A DNA stretch of 64,000 nt from Methylocystis sp. B8 (lineage in GTDB: Bacteria; Pseudomonadota; Alphaproteobacteria; Rhizobiales; Beijerinckiaceae), in assembly GCF_005771425.1 (NCBI RefSeq), contig NZ_VBTZ01000007.1:119941-183940 (forward strand). Direction: 5' to 3'. The position numbers and the translations under genes were made by a program. The notes beneath the pieces are model-generated. The model was not told where the DNA came from and did not search any database. It worked only from the letters and a program-made list of their open reading frames with translations. This document shows, one piece after another, positions 1-10,000 of this stretch. Positions within the stretch are counted from its first letter, which is position 1. Each line of letters opens with the position of its first letter.

Positions 1-10
1 CATCGAGTAG
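1..10 (+). CDS. accB: Biotin carboxyl carrier protein, last codons only (partial)
   Basis: Only the final Ile-Glu codons and a TAG stop at 8-10 lie inside the window; the 5' part is to the left. AccB proteins commonly end in a short hydrophobic stretch followed by Ile-Glu, and accB normally sits directly upstream of accC, which begins 12 bases later. The call rests on this position and on two residues, so it is an inference from gene order. Confidence 0.5.
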
Positions 11-22
11 CGGCGGCAAAGG

Positions 23-1381
23 ATGTTCGACAAAATCCTTATCGCCAACCGCGGCGAAATCGCGCTGCGCATCTTGCGCGCAGCTAAGGAATTGGGCGTC
101 GCGACAGTCGCCGTGCATTCAACCGCGGACGCCGACGCCATGCATGTCAAACTTGCCGACGAGTCGGTCTGCATTGGGCCGGCGCCCGCGCGCGACTCCT
201 ATCTCAATATTCCTGCCCTGCTCTCCGCCTGCGAGATCACTGGCGCGGACGCCGTGCATCCGGGCTATGGCTTCCTTTCAGAAAACGCGCGCTTCGCCGA
301 AATCCTTGAAGAGCATAACATCACCTTCATCGGTCCGAAGTCAGAGCATATTCGACTGATGGGCGATAAGATCGAGGCGAAGGCGACCGCAAAGAAGCTC
401 GGCATTCCCTGCGTTCCGGGATCCGACGGGCCGATCTTGAGCGAGAAGGATGCGTTAAAGGTCGCCGAAAAGATCGGCTTTCCCGTGCTGGTGAAGGCGG
501 CGTCCGGCGGCGGCGGCCGCGGGATGAAGGTCGCGCGCGATAAGCATGATCTTTCTATCGCCATCGCCACCGCGCGCACCGAGGCCAAGGCCGCGTTCGG
601 CGACGACACGGTTTACATCGAGAAATTTCTCGAGAAGCCGCGCCATATCGAAATTCAGATTTTCGGCGACGGAATGGGCCAAGCCGTGCACCTCGGCGAA
701 CGCGATTGCTCGCTTCAGCGTCGCCATCAGAAGGTCTGGGAAGAAAGCCCCTCGCCCGCGCTCAACGACGCGCAGCGCATGGAGATCGGCGAGATCTGCG
801 CAAGCGCCATGCGCGACATGCAATACGCCGGCGCCGGCACGATCGAGTTTCTCTACGAAAACGGCGAATTCTATTTCATCGAGATGAACACGCGCATTCA
901 GGTCGAGCATCCAGTGACGGAATCGATCACCGGCGTCGATCTCGTGTGCGAACAGATCAGAGTGGCGGCCGGCTCCCCGCTCTCATTGCGCCAGCAAGAC
1001 ATCTGGTTTTACGGCCACGCCATCGAGTGCCGCGTAAACGCCGAGCATCCCGTGAGCTTCAGGCCTTCGCCGGGACGCATTGCCTATTATCATCCGCCAG
1101 GCGGCGTCGGCGTGCGCGTCGATTCGGCGGTCTATCAGGGCTATACGATTCCGCCGAACTACGACTCCCTCATCGGCAAGCTGATTGTTCACGGGCGCAA
1201 CCGAACGGAGGCGCTGATGCGCCTGCGGCGCGCGCTCGATGAATTCATCGTCGACGGCATCGACACGACGCTTCCACTGTTTCGAACGCTGGTGCGCAAC
1301 GCTGACGTTCAGAACGGAATTTACGACATTCATTGGCTGGAGCATTTTCTGGCGACAGGCGGCATTGAGCCCGACTTTTAA
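23..1381 (+). CDS. accC: Biotin carboxylase subunit of acetyl-CoA carboxylase
   Basis: AccC carboxylates the biotin on AccB with ATP and bicarbonate, the first step of fatty acid synthesis in the cytoplasm. The 452-residue protein has the normal family length. It starts with the biotin carboxylase N-terminal domain ([14 protein letters not shown]), carries the ATP-grasp glycine-rich loop near residue 160 (SGGGGRGMK), the metal and biotin site motif [14 protein letters not shown] near 290, and ends in the C-terminal domain. The ATG follows a purine-rich stretch and lies 12 bases after the presumed accB stop, so the two genes form an operon. Nothing is missing or unusual. Confidence 0.97.
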   Translation: MFDKILIANRGEIALRILRAAKELGVATVAVHSTADADAMHVKLADESVCIGPAPARDSYLNIPALLSACEITGADAVHPGYGFLSENARFAEILEEHNITFIGPKSEHIRLMGDKIEAKATAKKLGIPCVPGSDGPILSEKDALKVAEKIGFPVLVKAASGGGGRGMKVARDKHDLSIAIATARTEAKAAFGDDTVYIEKFLEKPRHIEIQIFGDGMGQAVHLGERDCSLQRRHQKVWEESPSPALNDAQRMEIGEICASAMRDMQYAGAGTIEFLYENGEFYFIEMNTRIQVEHPVTESITGVDLVCEQIRVAAGSPLSLRQQDIWFYGHAIECRVNAEHPVSFRPSPGRIAYYHPPGGVGVRVDSAVYQGYTIPPNYDSLIGKLIVHGRNRTEALMRLRRALDEFIVDGIDTTLPLFRTLVRNADVQNGIYDIHWLEHFLATGGIEPDF

Positions 1382-1515
1382 GAGCTAAGGATCACGAGTT
1401 GGTCCAATGGCGCGGAGAGAAGCTCAACTGCACAATCAAGAAATAATTCGACTTCTCGAAAGAAAGTCGGCGGCCGAGGGTGGCGCGGCGTTCTAGCGCC
1501 GCTATCCTTGAGAAG

Positions 1516-2184
1516 ATGTCCCGCCTCAACGCCCCTTACGCGATCACGCCGCATCTTCTGCTACGCGCTTATTCAATCGGACTTTTTCCGATGGCCGAAA
1601 GCGCCGAGGACGATCAGCTTTACTGGGTTGATCCTGAGCGGCGCGCGATCTTTCCGCTCGACGGCTTCGCCATATCGCGCTCCTTAGCCAAGACCGTGAA
1701 GTCCGATCGTTTCGACGTCGGAGTCGACCTAGACTTTGACGCTGTGATCGACGCTTGCGCCGCTCCCGCCTTTCGCCGCGAGCGGACCTGGATCAACGCC
1801 GAAATCCGCAGGCTTTATCGCGAGCTGTTCGAACTCGGATTCGCACATACCGTAGAATGCCGTAGAGAAGGACGCCTTGTTGGCGGGCTATATGGCGTCG
1901 CTTTGGGGGGCGCCTTTTTCGGTGAGAGCATGTTCCATCTGGAACGCGACGCCTCGAAGGTGGCTCTCACCCATCTCGTCGCTCGGTTGAGAGCAGGCGG
2001 CTTCCAACTGCTCGATACTCAATTTATTACGCCGCATCTCGCCTCGCTCGGGGCTGTCGAGATCTCGCGCGAAGAATATCATCGCGCGCTCGAACAGGCG
2101 CTGTCGGCAAAGGCCGACTTCAATGTCTGGCCGAAAAACGCGGGAGTGATGGGAACGCAGGCGCTGGCGGCGCTCTCCGGCTAG
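1516..2184 (+). CDS. aat: Leucyl/phenylalanyl-tRNA--protein transferase
   Basis: Aat attaches Leu or Phe from aminoacyl-tRNA to N-terminal Arg or Lys, making N-degrons for ClpS/ClpAP. The protein shows the family hallmarks: ITPHLLLRAYSIGLFPM near the N-terminus, the YWVDPERRAIFPL strand, a central GGLYGVALGGAFFGESMFH core and LLDTQFITPHLASLGA. I chose the ATG at 1516 because family members start shortly before ITPxLLLRAY; an in-frame GTG at 1480 would add 12 residues. The stop overlaps the stop of the convergent DUF2155 gene within a shared CTAG. The accC-aat-DUF2155-NDUFA12 neighbourhood is common in Hyphomicrobiales. Confidence 0.95.
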   Translation: MSRLNAPYAITPHLLLRAYSIGLFPMAESAEDDQLYWVDPERRAIFPLDGFAISRSLAKTVKSDRFDVGVDLDFDAVIDACAAPAFRRERTWINAEIRRLYRELFELGFAHTVECRREGRLVGGLYGVALGGAFFGESMFHLERDASKVALTHLVARLRAGGFQLLDTQFITPHLASLGAVEISREEYHRALEQALSAKADFNVWPKNAGVMGTQALAALSG

Positions 2185-2915
2185 AAAGGCTGAGCTGGGG
2201 CTCCCGCTGGCGCTGCGGCGGGAGTCGCCTGTTCGCCGCGCCGCTTTTTCTTCCGCGAAGGCGCAGCCGGAATCTCTCCAGGGGGAACCATAGCCTCGGG
2301 ATCGACGGGGACCGGCGCGGCCTGATCGGCGGGCCCGATGGGCTGATTTTCCATCGGAGGCGGCGCTGTGGGCTCAACTCTGCGTGAGCGGCGCTTCTTG
2401 CCGCCTTCGGGAGGAGAAACCGCCTCGGCCTCGGCAGGCGGAGCCATAGGCGCCGTCGCTTCGGCGGGCTGCGCGACCGTCTCCTTGCCGCCTTTACAGT
2501 CGACGAGCCAGACGTCATAGACTGGATGCTCGACGCCATGGAGGCCTGGACTCGCGGCGAACATCCAGCCCGAGAAGATGCGCTTTGCTTCCTGTTTGGC
2601 GTCGACCTTGACGCTTTCAGGCTTCGGGTTTGTCCCAGGCTCCGACTTGAGAACGAGTTCGTCCACCTCGACGAAGCTCGTCGTCTGCGGCGTTTCGGTC
2701 TGAGGACGCGTGTTGCAAACGCGCGGCGTCACCTGCAGCGCGCCGAACTGCACGGTTTCGTCGATGGCGACGTCGAAATTGATGATCCGTCCCGTGGTCT
2801 TGTCGAGACCCGCGAAAACCGCGCTGGGGTGCCGGATCGGCTCGGCTGAAGCGCCGATTATAAGAAACGCCCACGCGCCGACCGCCGCTGGCGCCAGTGA
2901 CAAGCGCAATTTCAT
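2181..2915 (-). CDS. DUF2155 domain-containing exported protein
   Basis: The 244-residue product has an N-terminal signal peptide (about residues 1-24, ending ASA) and a DUF2155 domain at roughly 40-150, recognisable by the conserved TTGRIINFDVAIDETVQFG and YDVWLVDC segments. After residue 155 it becomes a proline- and alanine-rich tail with short basic patches (KKRRSRR, RKKKRRG), probably disordered. The function of DUF2155 is unknown; in many alphaproteobacteria it lies beside aat and the complex I accessory gene, as here. It probably acts in the periplasm. Confidence 0.85.
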   Translation of the reverse strand: MKLRLSLAPAAVGAWAFLIIGASAEPIRHPSAVFAGLDKTTGRIINFDVAIDETVQFGALQVTPRVCNTRPQTETPQTTSFVEVDELVLKSEPGTNPKPESVKVDAKQEAKRIFSGWMFAASPGLHGVEHPVYDVWLVDCKGGKETVAQPAEATAPMAPPAEAEAVSPPEGGKKRRSRRVEPTAPPPMENQPIGPADQAAPVPVDPEAMVPPGEIPAAPSRKKKRRGEQATPAAAPAGAPAQPF

Positions 2916-2996
2916 CCAATCACCGCATGAGTCTCCGCCGGAAAAAGGCGGCAGACCAAAACAGGCAACAAAGGCGTTTCCAAGGAAAAGCGCCGC

Positions 2997-3404
2997 TCAG
3001 CCTTCAGGCCGCCAGGCGGCGTAATCGCCACCGGTCGGGGGGCGCTCGCCGAGCGCGAGCTGCGAGCCGGGCGGCCGATAGGCCTGGGGCGTGCCCGTCA
3101 AATTTGGCTGATAGGGAAGCTCCCACGACCGCGGCCGATAGCTCTCCTCCGTCGGAGGCGTATCCACCGTGTGGTGAAGCCAGCCGTACCATCCGGGCGG
3201 CGTGGCTGAACCCTCGCAATAGCTCTTATAGATCACCCAGCGCCGTTCAAACCCCAACGCCGGATCGATCTTGCCGCCGCGCCGACGGTAATAAACATTG
3301 CCGAATTCGTCCTCCCCGACGCGTTCGCCGTAAAGCAGCGTCCACAGGCCGGTGCTGAGCGTCGCGCGGTTCCACCAGGTGAAGAAGCGAATGATGTAGG
3401 ACAT
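2997..3404 (-). CDS. NADH:ubiquinone oxidoreductase subunit NDUFA12 family
   Basis: This 135-residue protein is the bacterial counterpart of the mitochondrial complex I accessory subunit NDUFA12 (B17.2). It shows the family core: FGNVYYRRRGG, then ERRWVIYKSYCEGSATPPGWYGWLHH, and a C-terminal region rich in Pro and Tyr. In alphaproteobacteria it is associated with the peripheral arm of NADH dehydrogenase but is encoded away from the nuo operon, usually near aat. It is about 80 bases from the DUF2155 gene on the same strand, so the two may be co-transcribed. Confidence 0.92.
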   Translation of the reverse strand: MSYIIRFFTWWNRATLSTGLWTLLYGERVGEDEFGNVYYRRRGGKIDPALGFERRWVIYKSYCEGSATPPGWYGWLHHTVDTPPTEESYRPRSWELPYQPNLTGTPQAYRPPGSQLALGERPPTGGDYAAWRPEG

Positions 3405-3546
3405 GTATCGAGCCGTCCTCGAATTTCGTGGCCCCTTATTGCGTCTGGCGGCGTCAATGTCCAGCGCGGCGCGCGAGCTTGACGCTATCCAGCCATTCCA
3501 GCCACGCTAAGCTAGTGCAGCCTGGAGCTGCGTCGGAGAAACGTCC

Positions 3547-4755
3547 ATGTCCGCGACCCTGTCCGCCCAATGCTGTGTCGTCGGCGGCGGCCCTGCCGGG
3601 CTGATGGCCGGATTTCTCCTCGCCCGCGCCGGCGTCGACGTGATCGTGCTCGAAAAGCATGGCGATTTCCTGCGAGACTTTCGCGGCGACACGATCCATC
3701 CCTCGACGCTGCGGCTGATGGAAGAGCTCGGGCTGCTCGACGAATTTCTGCGCCTGCCCCATCACAAGGCCTATGAACTCGCGGCCTGGATCGGCGAGCG
3801 GAAATATAAAGCCGCCGATTTCAGAAGCCTCGGCGGAAGATGCAATTTCATCGCCTTTATGCCGCAATGGGACTTTCTCGACTTCATCGCCGCGCACGCC
3901 CGCGCGCTGCCAAATTTCAAGCTGCTGATGCAGACTTCCGCCGAGGATCTCGTCTGGAACGGCGACCGCGTCGTCGGCGTCAAGGCGACCGGACCCGAAG
4001 GGCCGCTCGAAATCTCCGCTCCTCTCGTCATCGCCGCCGACGGACGCGGCTCGCATACGCGCGCCGAGGCCCATCTTGATGTCGAAGATCTCGGCGCGCC
4101 GATGGACGTGTTGTGGTTCAAGCTGCCGCGCGAGGAGAGTGACCCCGACGAGACTTTCGGCCGTATCGTGCCGGGACGCATGCTCATCATGATCGACCGC
4201 GGCTCCTATTGGCAGTGCGGCTGCGTCATTCCCAAGGGCGGCGCGGAGGAATTACGCCAGAAGGGCCTGGAGGCTTTCCTCGACTCCATCGCCAAGGCGA
4301 CGCCCTTCCTCGCCGACCGCGTCGGAACGCTCACCGACTGGACGCAGATCAATCTGCTCACCGTTCAGGTCAATCGCGCGAAGACATGGAGCAGGCCCGG
4401 ACTGCTGTGCATCGGCGACGCGGCGCACGCCATGTCGCCAGTCGGCGGCGTCGGCGTAAATCTCGCCATTCAGGATGCCGTCGCGGCCGCCAATCTCCTC
4501 GCCACGAAGCTGCGCCTGGGAACGGTCACGGACGACGATCTCGCGGCCATGCAGCGGCGGCGCGAATTCCCCGTGCGCGTGACGCAGCGCCTTCAGCTCG
4601 CCATCCAAAATCGCGTCGTCCGCAGCGTGCTCGCCGCCGACAAGTCTTTTGAGGCGCCGCTGGCGCTGCGACTACTCAACGCAGCGCCGTTGCTGCGCCG
4701 ATTGCCGGCGCGGCTTATCGGCCTCGGCGTTCGGCCCGAGCATATCGCGACGTGA
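3547..4755 (+). CDS. FAD-dependent monooxygenase (PHBH/UbiH-type)
   Basis: A flavoprotein of 402 residues with the group A aromatic hydroxylase layout: an N-terminal FAD-binding Rossmann motif (GGGPAGLMAGFLLARAG), a central DG motif near residue 160 (VIAADGRGSH), and the second FAD motif near 290 (CIGDAAHAMSPVGGVGVNLA). The substrate cannot be named from sequence; relatives hydroxylate aromatic acids or quinone precursors. A good ribosome site (GGAGA) precedes the ATG. It stands alone, transcribed away from NDUFA12 and converging on the beta-propeller gene. Confidence 0.85.
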   Translation: MSATLSAQCCVVGGGPAGLMAGFLLARAGVDVIVLEKHGDFLRDFRGDTIHPSTLRLMEELGLLDEFLRLPHHKAYELAAWIGERKYKAADFRSLGGRCNFIAFMPQWDFLDFIAAHARALPNFKLLMQTSAEDLVWNGDRVVGVKATGPEGPLEISAPLVIAADGRGSHTRAEAHLDVEDLGAPMDVLWFKLPREESDPDETFGRIVPGRMLIMIDRGSYWQCGCVIPKGGAEELRQKGLEAFLDSIAKATPFLADRVGTLTDWTQINLLTVQVNRAKTWSRPGLLCIGDAAHAMSPVGGVGVNLAIQDAVAAANLLATKLRLGTVTDDDLAAMQRRREFPVRVTQRLQLAIQNRVVRSVLAADKSFEAPLALRLLNAAPLLRRLPARLIGLGVRPEHIAT

Positions 4756-4761
4756 TATCGA

Positions 4762-5694
4762 TTAATCAGCGTCGCGAATAAAAGCGCCGAAGGCGCGCGG
4801 GCCGTCGCCCGTCTCCGCTTTTCCGAGAACTTTGAGCGTTTCCGCGTCGAGCGCCCATAGCTCGTTCGAAAACCAGTTTGCGACGTAAACGCGCGCGCCG
4901 TCGCCGCTCGCGGCAAGGCCTTCCGGATATTCGCCGACTTTCAAAGTATCGAGCGGCGCCAATGTCTCGGCGTCGAAGACGCTGACGCTGTCGCCATGCT
5001 GATTGGCGACGAAAATGCGGCCCTTGGCGAGCGCCACAGTGTAAGGCCGGCTGCCGCATTTAAGCGTCGCGATGACTTTGCGCGCGCGTAGATCGACGAT
5101 GCTGACGTCGTCCGATTCCACATTGGCTGAATAGGCGCGCGCGCTGGAAGCATCGACCGTGACGCCGAAAGGATGCTTACCGACTGGTATCGTCCCGACG
5201 CGGGAAAATGTCGCCGCGTCGATGAGTGAAAGCGCGTTGTCGTCACGGTCGGCGACGACAATTATCTTGCCGTCCGGCGCGACGGCGACGCCCGACGCCA
5301 TTGCGCCAACGCCGACGCTGCGCTGCGCGCCGCTTGCGAGATCAATCTCGACAAGGCGCCGACCGTAAAGATCGGCGACATAGACGCGCTTTCCGTCAGG
5401 GCTAGCGGCGACGCCGAGCGGTCCGCCCTCAACTGGAATGCGTTTCTCAATCTTGCGCGTCACGGCATCGACGATTGTGAGAAATTTGCCCTCGGGGCTG
5501 GTGACGAAGGCGCGCGCGCCATCACGCGACACGGCGATTCCCGCTGGCTTGCCGCCGATAGGCAGTGTCGCGACGGTCTCCATTTTGGCGAGATCGACGA
5601 TCGACAGCGCATCGGCGCCTTGCGCCGTGACGAAGGCTTCCGCCGCGGATACGGGTGGGGCGATGGCGATGGAGAGAAACAATGTCGCCGTCAT
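4762..5694 (-). CDS. Exported YncE/YVTN-family beta-propeller protein
   Basis: The mature protein is built of about seven repeats of roughly 42 residues with the pattern GxxPxGIAxSxDGxxxYVAN, the signature of YncE-type propellers. With the start at 5694 it is 310 residues with a compact signal peptide (TATLFLSIAIAPPVSAAEA). The frame stays open to a GTG at 5817 that overlaps the stop of the upstream gene (GTGA), but the extra 41 residues are translated from a dispersed palindromic repeat (5690-5802), so I prefer the shorter start; translational coupling from 5817 cannot be excluded. It is last in a three-gene minus-strand set with two exported SRPBCC proteins. Related propellers occur near PQQ-alcohol dehydrogenases, but the ligand is unknown. 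Confidence 0.8.
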   Translation of the reverse strand: MTATLFLSIAIAPPVSAAEAFVTAQGADALSIVDLAKMETVATLPIGGKPAGIAVSRDGARAFVTSPEGKFLTIVDAVTRKIEKRIPVEGGPLGVAASPDGKRVYVADLYGRRLVEIDLASGAQRSVGVGAMASGVAVAPDGKIIVVADRDDNALSLIDAATFSRVGTIPVGKHPFGVTVDASSARAYSANVESDDVSIVDLRARKVIATLKCGSRPYTVALAKGRIFVANQHGDSVSVFDAETLAPLDTLKVGEYPEGLAASGDGARVYVANWFSNELWALDAETLKVLGKAETGDGPRAFGAFIRDAD

Positions 5695-5802
5695 GGCCGG
5701 GCTTGACCCGGCCATCCACGCGAGCGCGAAGCGCTTCGCCGCTTTTCTTGCAACGCGTCGCATCGCCTTGGCGTGGATGCCCGCGACAAGCGCGGGCATA
5801 AC
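5690..5802. repeat. Dispersed palindromic repeat, family 1 (copy A)
   Basis: Two 31-base arms face each other: 5690-5720 (starts GTCATGGCCGGGCTTGAC) and 5772-5802, the imperfect reverse complement (starts CGTGGATGCCCGCGACAAG), with 51 bases between. Each arm is itself a small hairpin. The same arms recur inside glyS at 19162-19236. Elements that translate to MPALVAGIH or MAGSSPAMT are widely scattered in alphaproteobacterial genomes. Here the element provides the start codon region of the beta-propeller gene. Confidence 0.85.
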
Positions 5803-5813
5803 GGGTTTAAGCC

Positions 5814-6383
5814 TCACCTCTGTTCCACCTTCGCCTTCAACGCCGCGAGATAGGCGCGCTGGAGCTTCGTCACCGCCACAAGGGCGACGTCGTCGTTCAA
5901 TTCCGGCGGCGGATCATTCGTCGGATGACCGCGATAGAAACGCGCCTTCCATTCGACTTCCGTCTTGCCGCCCTCAGCCGGTCTTAAGGTGATGAGCGCC
6001 GTGTAATTCGTCGCCGGCAGACGCTTCACGTCGTCGCCTTCGCGATGCAGGCCCAGCATCATCCGCTCGGCGTCGCGCTTGGTCAGCAGTTCTTCGATTG
6101 CGCCGCCGTCGGCCATGACCAGCCTGCGCCGCGCCTGATCGGGAACGTCATCGCCAGACGCTTCGACGCGGGCGACGCCCGGCAGCCAGTCGGCGCGCGC
6201 GAAATCGCTGACGACCGCCCAGACTTTTTCGGGCGGCGCATCAACGATCGTTGTTTCGACCACTTTCAGCGGCGAAGCGCCATGCGCCGCAAGAGCGGTG
6301 ATCGGCAGGAACGAAGCGAGCGCCGCCGCGGCGCCAAGAAAGAGCCGTCGCGTTACGGCGATGTTTGCCGACCCTTTGCGCAT
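5814..6383 (-). CDS. Exported SRPBCC (START-like) family protein
   Basis: The 189-residue product begins with a signal peptide that contains a possible twin-arginine motif (TRRLFLGAA) and is probably cleaved near residue 33. The remainder is an SRPBCC fold: VVETTIVDAPPEKVWAVVSDF opens the domain, and VEWKARFYRG near the end is the usual helix-grip region. It is a diverged paralogue of the gene immediately upstream (6393-6944); both carry a NDPPPEL motif. Its stop codon overlaps a potential GTG of the propeller frame. A small-molecule binding role in the periplasm is likely, but the ligand is not known. Confidence 0.8.
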   Translation of the reverse strand: MRKGSANIAVTRRLFLGAAAALASFLPITALAAHGASPLKVVETTIVDAPPEKVWAVVSDFARADWLPGVARVEASGDDVPDQARRRLVMADGGAIEELLTKRDAERMMLGLHREGDDVKRLPATNYTALITLRPAEGGKTEVEWKARFYRGHPTNDPPPELNDDVALVAVTKLQRAYLAALKAKVEQR

Positions 6384-6392
6384 GGCGCGCGC

Positions 6393-6944
6393 TTACTTGC
6401 CCTCCGCCTTCGCCTTCAACGCGGCGAGACCAGACTTGTAGATGTCGGATACAGCCTTCACGCCCGCCTCGTCGGAAAGCTCCGGCGGCGGATCATTATT
6501 CATGAAGCCGCGATAAAAGGCGCCCTTCCATTCAACGACGCTCTTGCCGCCTTCGTCCTTCACCGAAATCGTCGATGAGTAATTGTTGACCGGCAATACC
6601 TTCACGTCGACGGCGTCGATCTTGTAGCTGATCGACTTGCCCTCAGCGTCGTATTTCGTGAGCGTCTCGTCGATGACGCCGCCGTTCTTGAGGGTCAGCT
6701 TGCGCTTGGCGTCGGGTCCGTTGTCGCCCGTCCCTTCCGTCTTGGCGATATCGGGATGCCAGCTCATGTTCTGAAAATTGCCGATGATCTCCCAGACCTT
6801 CGCGGCCGGTGCGTTGATCTCGATCTTTTCGACCACCTTTTGGCGCGATGGGCCATGCGCGAAGGCCTGCCCAGCGAGCAGCCCGGCGGAAAGAAGCGAC
6901 AGGGCCGCAGCAGCAAATGCGCGGCGCGCAAGCACAAACGTCAT
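6393..6944 (-). CDS. Exported SRPBCC (START-like) family protein, paralogue
   Basis: This 183-residue protein has a clear Sec signal peptide with an AFA cleavage site after residue 29, leaving a mature N-terminus that begins His-Gly. The SRPBCC domain starts with VVEKIEINAPAAKVWEIIGNF and includes WHPDIAKTEG and VEWKGAFYRGFMNNDPPPEL. A strong ribosome site (GGGAGAA) precedes the ATG at 6944, which makes this the first gene of the three-gene set; the next gene starts 9 bases after its stop. The tandem paralogues and downstream propeller suggest one periplasmic process. No enzyme activity is evident. Confidence 0.82.
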   Translation of the reverse strand: MTFVLARRAFAAAALSLLSAGLLAGQAFAHGPSRQKVVEKIEINAPAAKVWEIIGNFQNMSWHPDIAKTEGTGDNGPDAKRKLTLKNGGVIDETLTKYDAEGKSISYKIDAVDVKVLPVNNYSSTISVKDEGGKSVVEWKGAFYRGFMNNDPPPELSDEAGVKAVSDIYKSGLAALKAKAEGK

Positions 6945-7043
6945 TAGGTTCTCCCGAGAAGCCTGACCTCGCCGCCACCGCAGGGGCGGCAGGCGGACAT
7001 AAGGGCGCCTAAAGCGGCGGCGTCAAGCGAAGACCATCTCCGG

Positions 7044-10000
7044 TCATCTGGGCGTCAGCGATCTCTGCGCCGGCCATCCCGGCGTTTGCAATCCTGGCGT
7101 CGGCCGTCTCAAAATTGGACGGCAGTTTGGAGGCGTGCCGACGGTTCCCAGAGGACATTGCTGCCGAATGATCGGCCGGCAATTTGGCTGCCATCTGCCG
7201 ATCGTGCCTGGAGGACAAGGCTGCCTCACGACGATCGGCCGGCAATTCGGCTGCCATTTGCCGATCGTGCCCGGCGGGCAAGGCTGCCTCACAATGATCG
7301 GCCGGCAATTCGGCTGCCATTTGCCGATCGTGCCCGGCGGGCATGGCTGTCTCACGACAATCGGCCGGCAATTCGGCTGCCATTTGCCGATCGTCCCCGG
7401 CGGGCACGGCTGCCTCACGACAATCGGCCGGCAATTCGGCTGCCATTTGCCGATCGTCCCCGGCGGGCATGGCTGCCTCACGACGATCGGCTGACAATTC
7501 GGCTGCCATTTGCCGATCGTGCCCGGCGGGCAAGGCTGGCGCTCGATGACCGGCGGAACGTGCGGCTCCGGAAGCGCCGGCGTGATTTTCCCGACGCACT
7601 TCCCGCGCCGCTCGGTCGTGCCGGGCGGACAGGCGCAGGCCGCGCCGTTCCAAACGCGGCCGCCTGTGCAGACGCCGACGCAAGTTGATTTCTGTGCGTC
7701 CGGTTGCTGGCCGGCGGGACAGCACGCGCCGCCCGTCGTGATCTGGCTGCTCAGACAACATTGGCCGTCTGCGGTGGATGCGTAATTCGGGGGACAAACT
7801 GGCGCCGTTGGCGTCTTACCCGCTATGCGGATCGTCCAACAGGCTTGCTTGGTGGGCGTAACGACGCCGCCCCCCGTTTCCTGTTGCGCTTCTCGTTGCG
7901 GCGTCGGCGCCTTGCGCGCCTCGCCGCCGGACTGCTCAATGGCCGAGGCGGGGCTACGACCGGTCATCTCGCGCCATTCGAGTACGCCGCAAGCGGTCTT
8001 CTCGATGGGCGCCGGCGGCGGCTCCGTCAGGTTCGGGGCGACCTTTCCTTCAAGCCGCACCACCACCTCGTCGCCGGGCGCGAGCCCGCAATCTTCAACG
8101 CCGCAAGTGAAGACGTCGCCCTCCTTCGAGCAGGACCACCTCGAAGCTGCGCAATATTTGGGCGCCCGGGTCACGCGCGCTTCTGGAAAGTCGGATCCCG
8201 ACGGCAGAGTGATGCGCTGGGTGAGCGAGCCGCGACCGAAATGCTCGCGCCCAGTAACGGTGAACTCGTAATAGGAGCAGTTCGGCGGAATGCAGGGGCC
8301 CGTTCCTGTGGCCAGATAGTCCAAAAACCAGACTGGAGGCGCTGGAATGCCTGGACACTGGCCGAGCGCATTTGGCGCGGCGCCGTTTAGACAGCATTTG
8401 TTCACAGGATAAGCTGTCTGGCCGCCCGGACACATGGCGGCGTGGCAAAGGCCGTCCAAGCCTATCTGGCCACCGGCTGCGCACGTCCCCCACGCTGCGC
8501 AAAACGTCGTTCCCGCCGAACATGCCGCCTGCGCCGGCGTTGCTACGCATGTCGCATTGCTCCAGAGCCAGGCGGCGGTTGGGACGCCCGGCGGGGCGGT
8601 GATCAAATTGAACCCGGTGGGGCACTTCTTCAGGGGCGACTTCGGGCATTTGTTGCACGCAAGCGTGTTCGGCGCACAGCCCGGGATTTTCGTCGGGGCC
8701 GCGCCATTCCAGCAAATCCCCGGCCCTCCTGGCCCCGGACCGTGGCCAGGCTGGAATCCGTGCCAGCATTCAAGGCCGGCGGCGCCGTTGGGGCATATCG
8801 GCTGACACACGCCTCCGAAACCCGGAATCTGGCCCACTGGGCAGCATTGCAAGGCGTTGGTCGCAAGGTGCGAGCCCGGCGGGCAAATTGGCGGCGGCGG
8901 CGGCGGACCATCGTCCCACCATGGGCCTGGGCCGCCTTCATCGATCCAAGGCGGTAAGCCCCCTTCCTCACCTCCGAACCCCGGTCCGGGACCAGGCGCG
9001 GGCGCTGGTCCAGGAGCCGGCCCAGGCCCCGGCCCTGGAGCGGGACCGGGCGCCGGTTCGGGCGGCGGCGCCCCTGGCGGTCCGGACGGCGGCGCGCAAT
9101 TCCGTCTAATTGCAATATCGCCGAGCCCGCCGCGGGCGTTCGGATCGTCGAAGCGATCATCATAATCAACAAAATAACTTGCGAGTGGCGGCGCATTTGC
9201 TGGTCGAACAAGGTCGGCGCCATTGCCTTGCAGGCCATTGACGCTGACAGGCCCGCCCTGGGCCAGTCGGGCGGCGAGACCAGAATCGGCGGAAACGCGC
9301 AACTGCTCGCCCGTCGACCAAAGGAAGCCGCCGCAGGAAGCGCGATTAAGCTTGCCGGCCGGATCATAGCTGTAGCCGAGCGCGACGCCGCCATCTCCGT
9401 TTTTCATCTCTCCGAAGAAACCGATCGCATATTCGTCGGGAGCCGCCTGCCAGGCGGCGCCTGCTTCAACGGACGCCGTCGGCGCGTAACGCAGGACACG
9501 GCCGATCCCGGGCTGCGCCAACGCGCCAAAGTCATAAGCTCCGGTCGGGGCGGCGCGCTCGGCCAGCAGCATTCGCCCCTGGTCATCGAAGGCGATCTTG
9601 GAGATTTCGGTCGCGCCCGCGCCGGGTGCAACCGTGACCTCGATGCGCGCATCGGCGGCGAACGTCCCGTCCGGCATAATCGCAACAGACCAAATCTGCA
9701 GGCGTTCCGCGACGGCGTAATAAAGTCGTCCGGCGTGAACCGCGAGGCCAAAGATACGTCGTTCCGGCGGCGCATACCCCCACGTCGCCGGGTCGTCGGT
9801 GTGGAATTGCGCGCTGGCGATGTCGAGACGATTGGCCGGATTGAATGGCGCCGCCGGCAGGCCTGCGCTCGGCCGCCCCTGCGCGCCGTGGTCGTAGTGG
9901 CTGCGCTCCGCCCCGGTCATGTCGAGGCGGTGAATCATGCCGGTGCCGCGGTCGGCCACAAACAGATTGCTTGAGGCTGCGTCGAAAGCGAGCCCGCCGA

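Noticed and set aside
7135..7545. Possible CRISPR array because of regular spacing
   Set aside because: The whole 63-base unit is repeated with no variable spacers, and it is in frame with a long coding region.
7086..7688. Plus-strand open frames with regular repeats over the Cys-rich gene
   Set aside because: They are antisense shadows of the 63-bp coding repeats; no ribosome site or family supports them.
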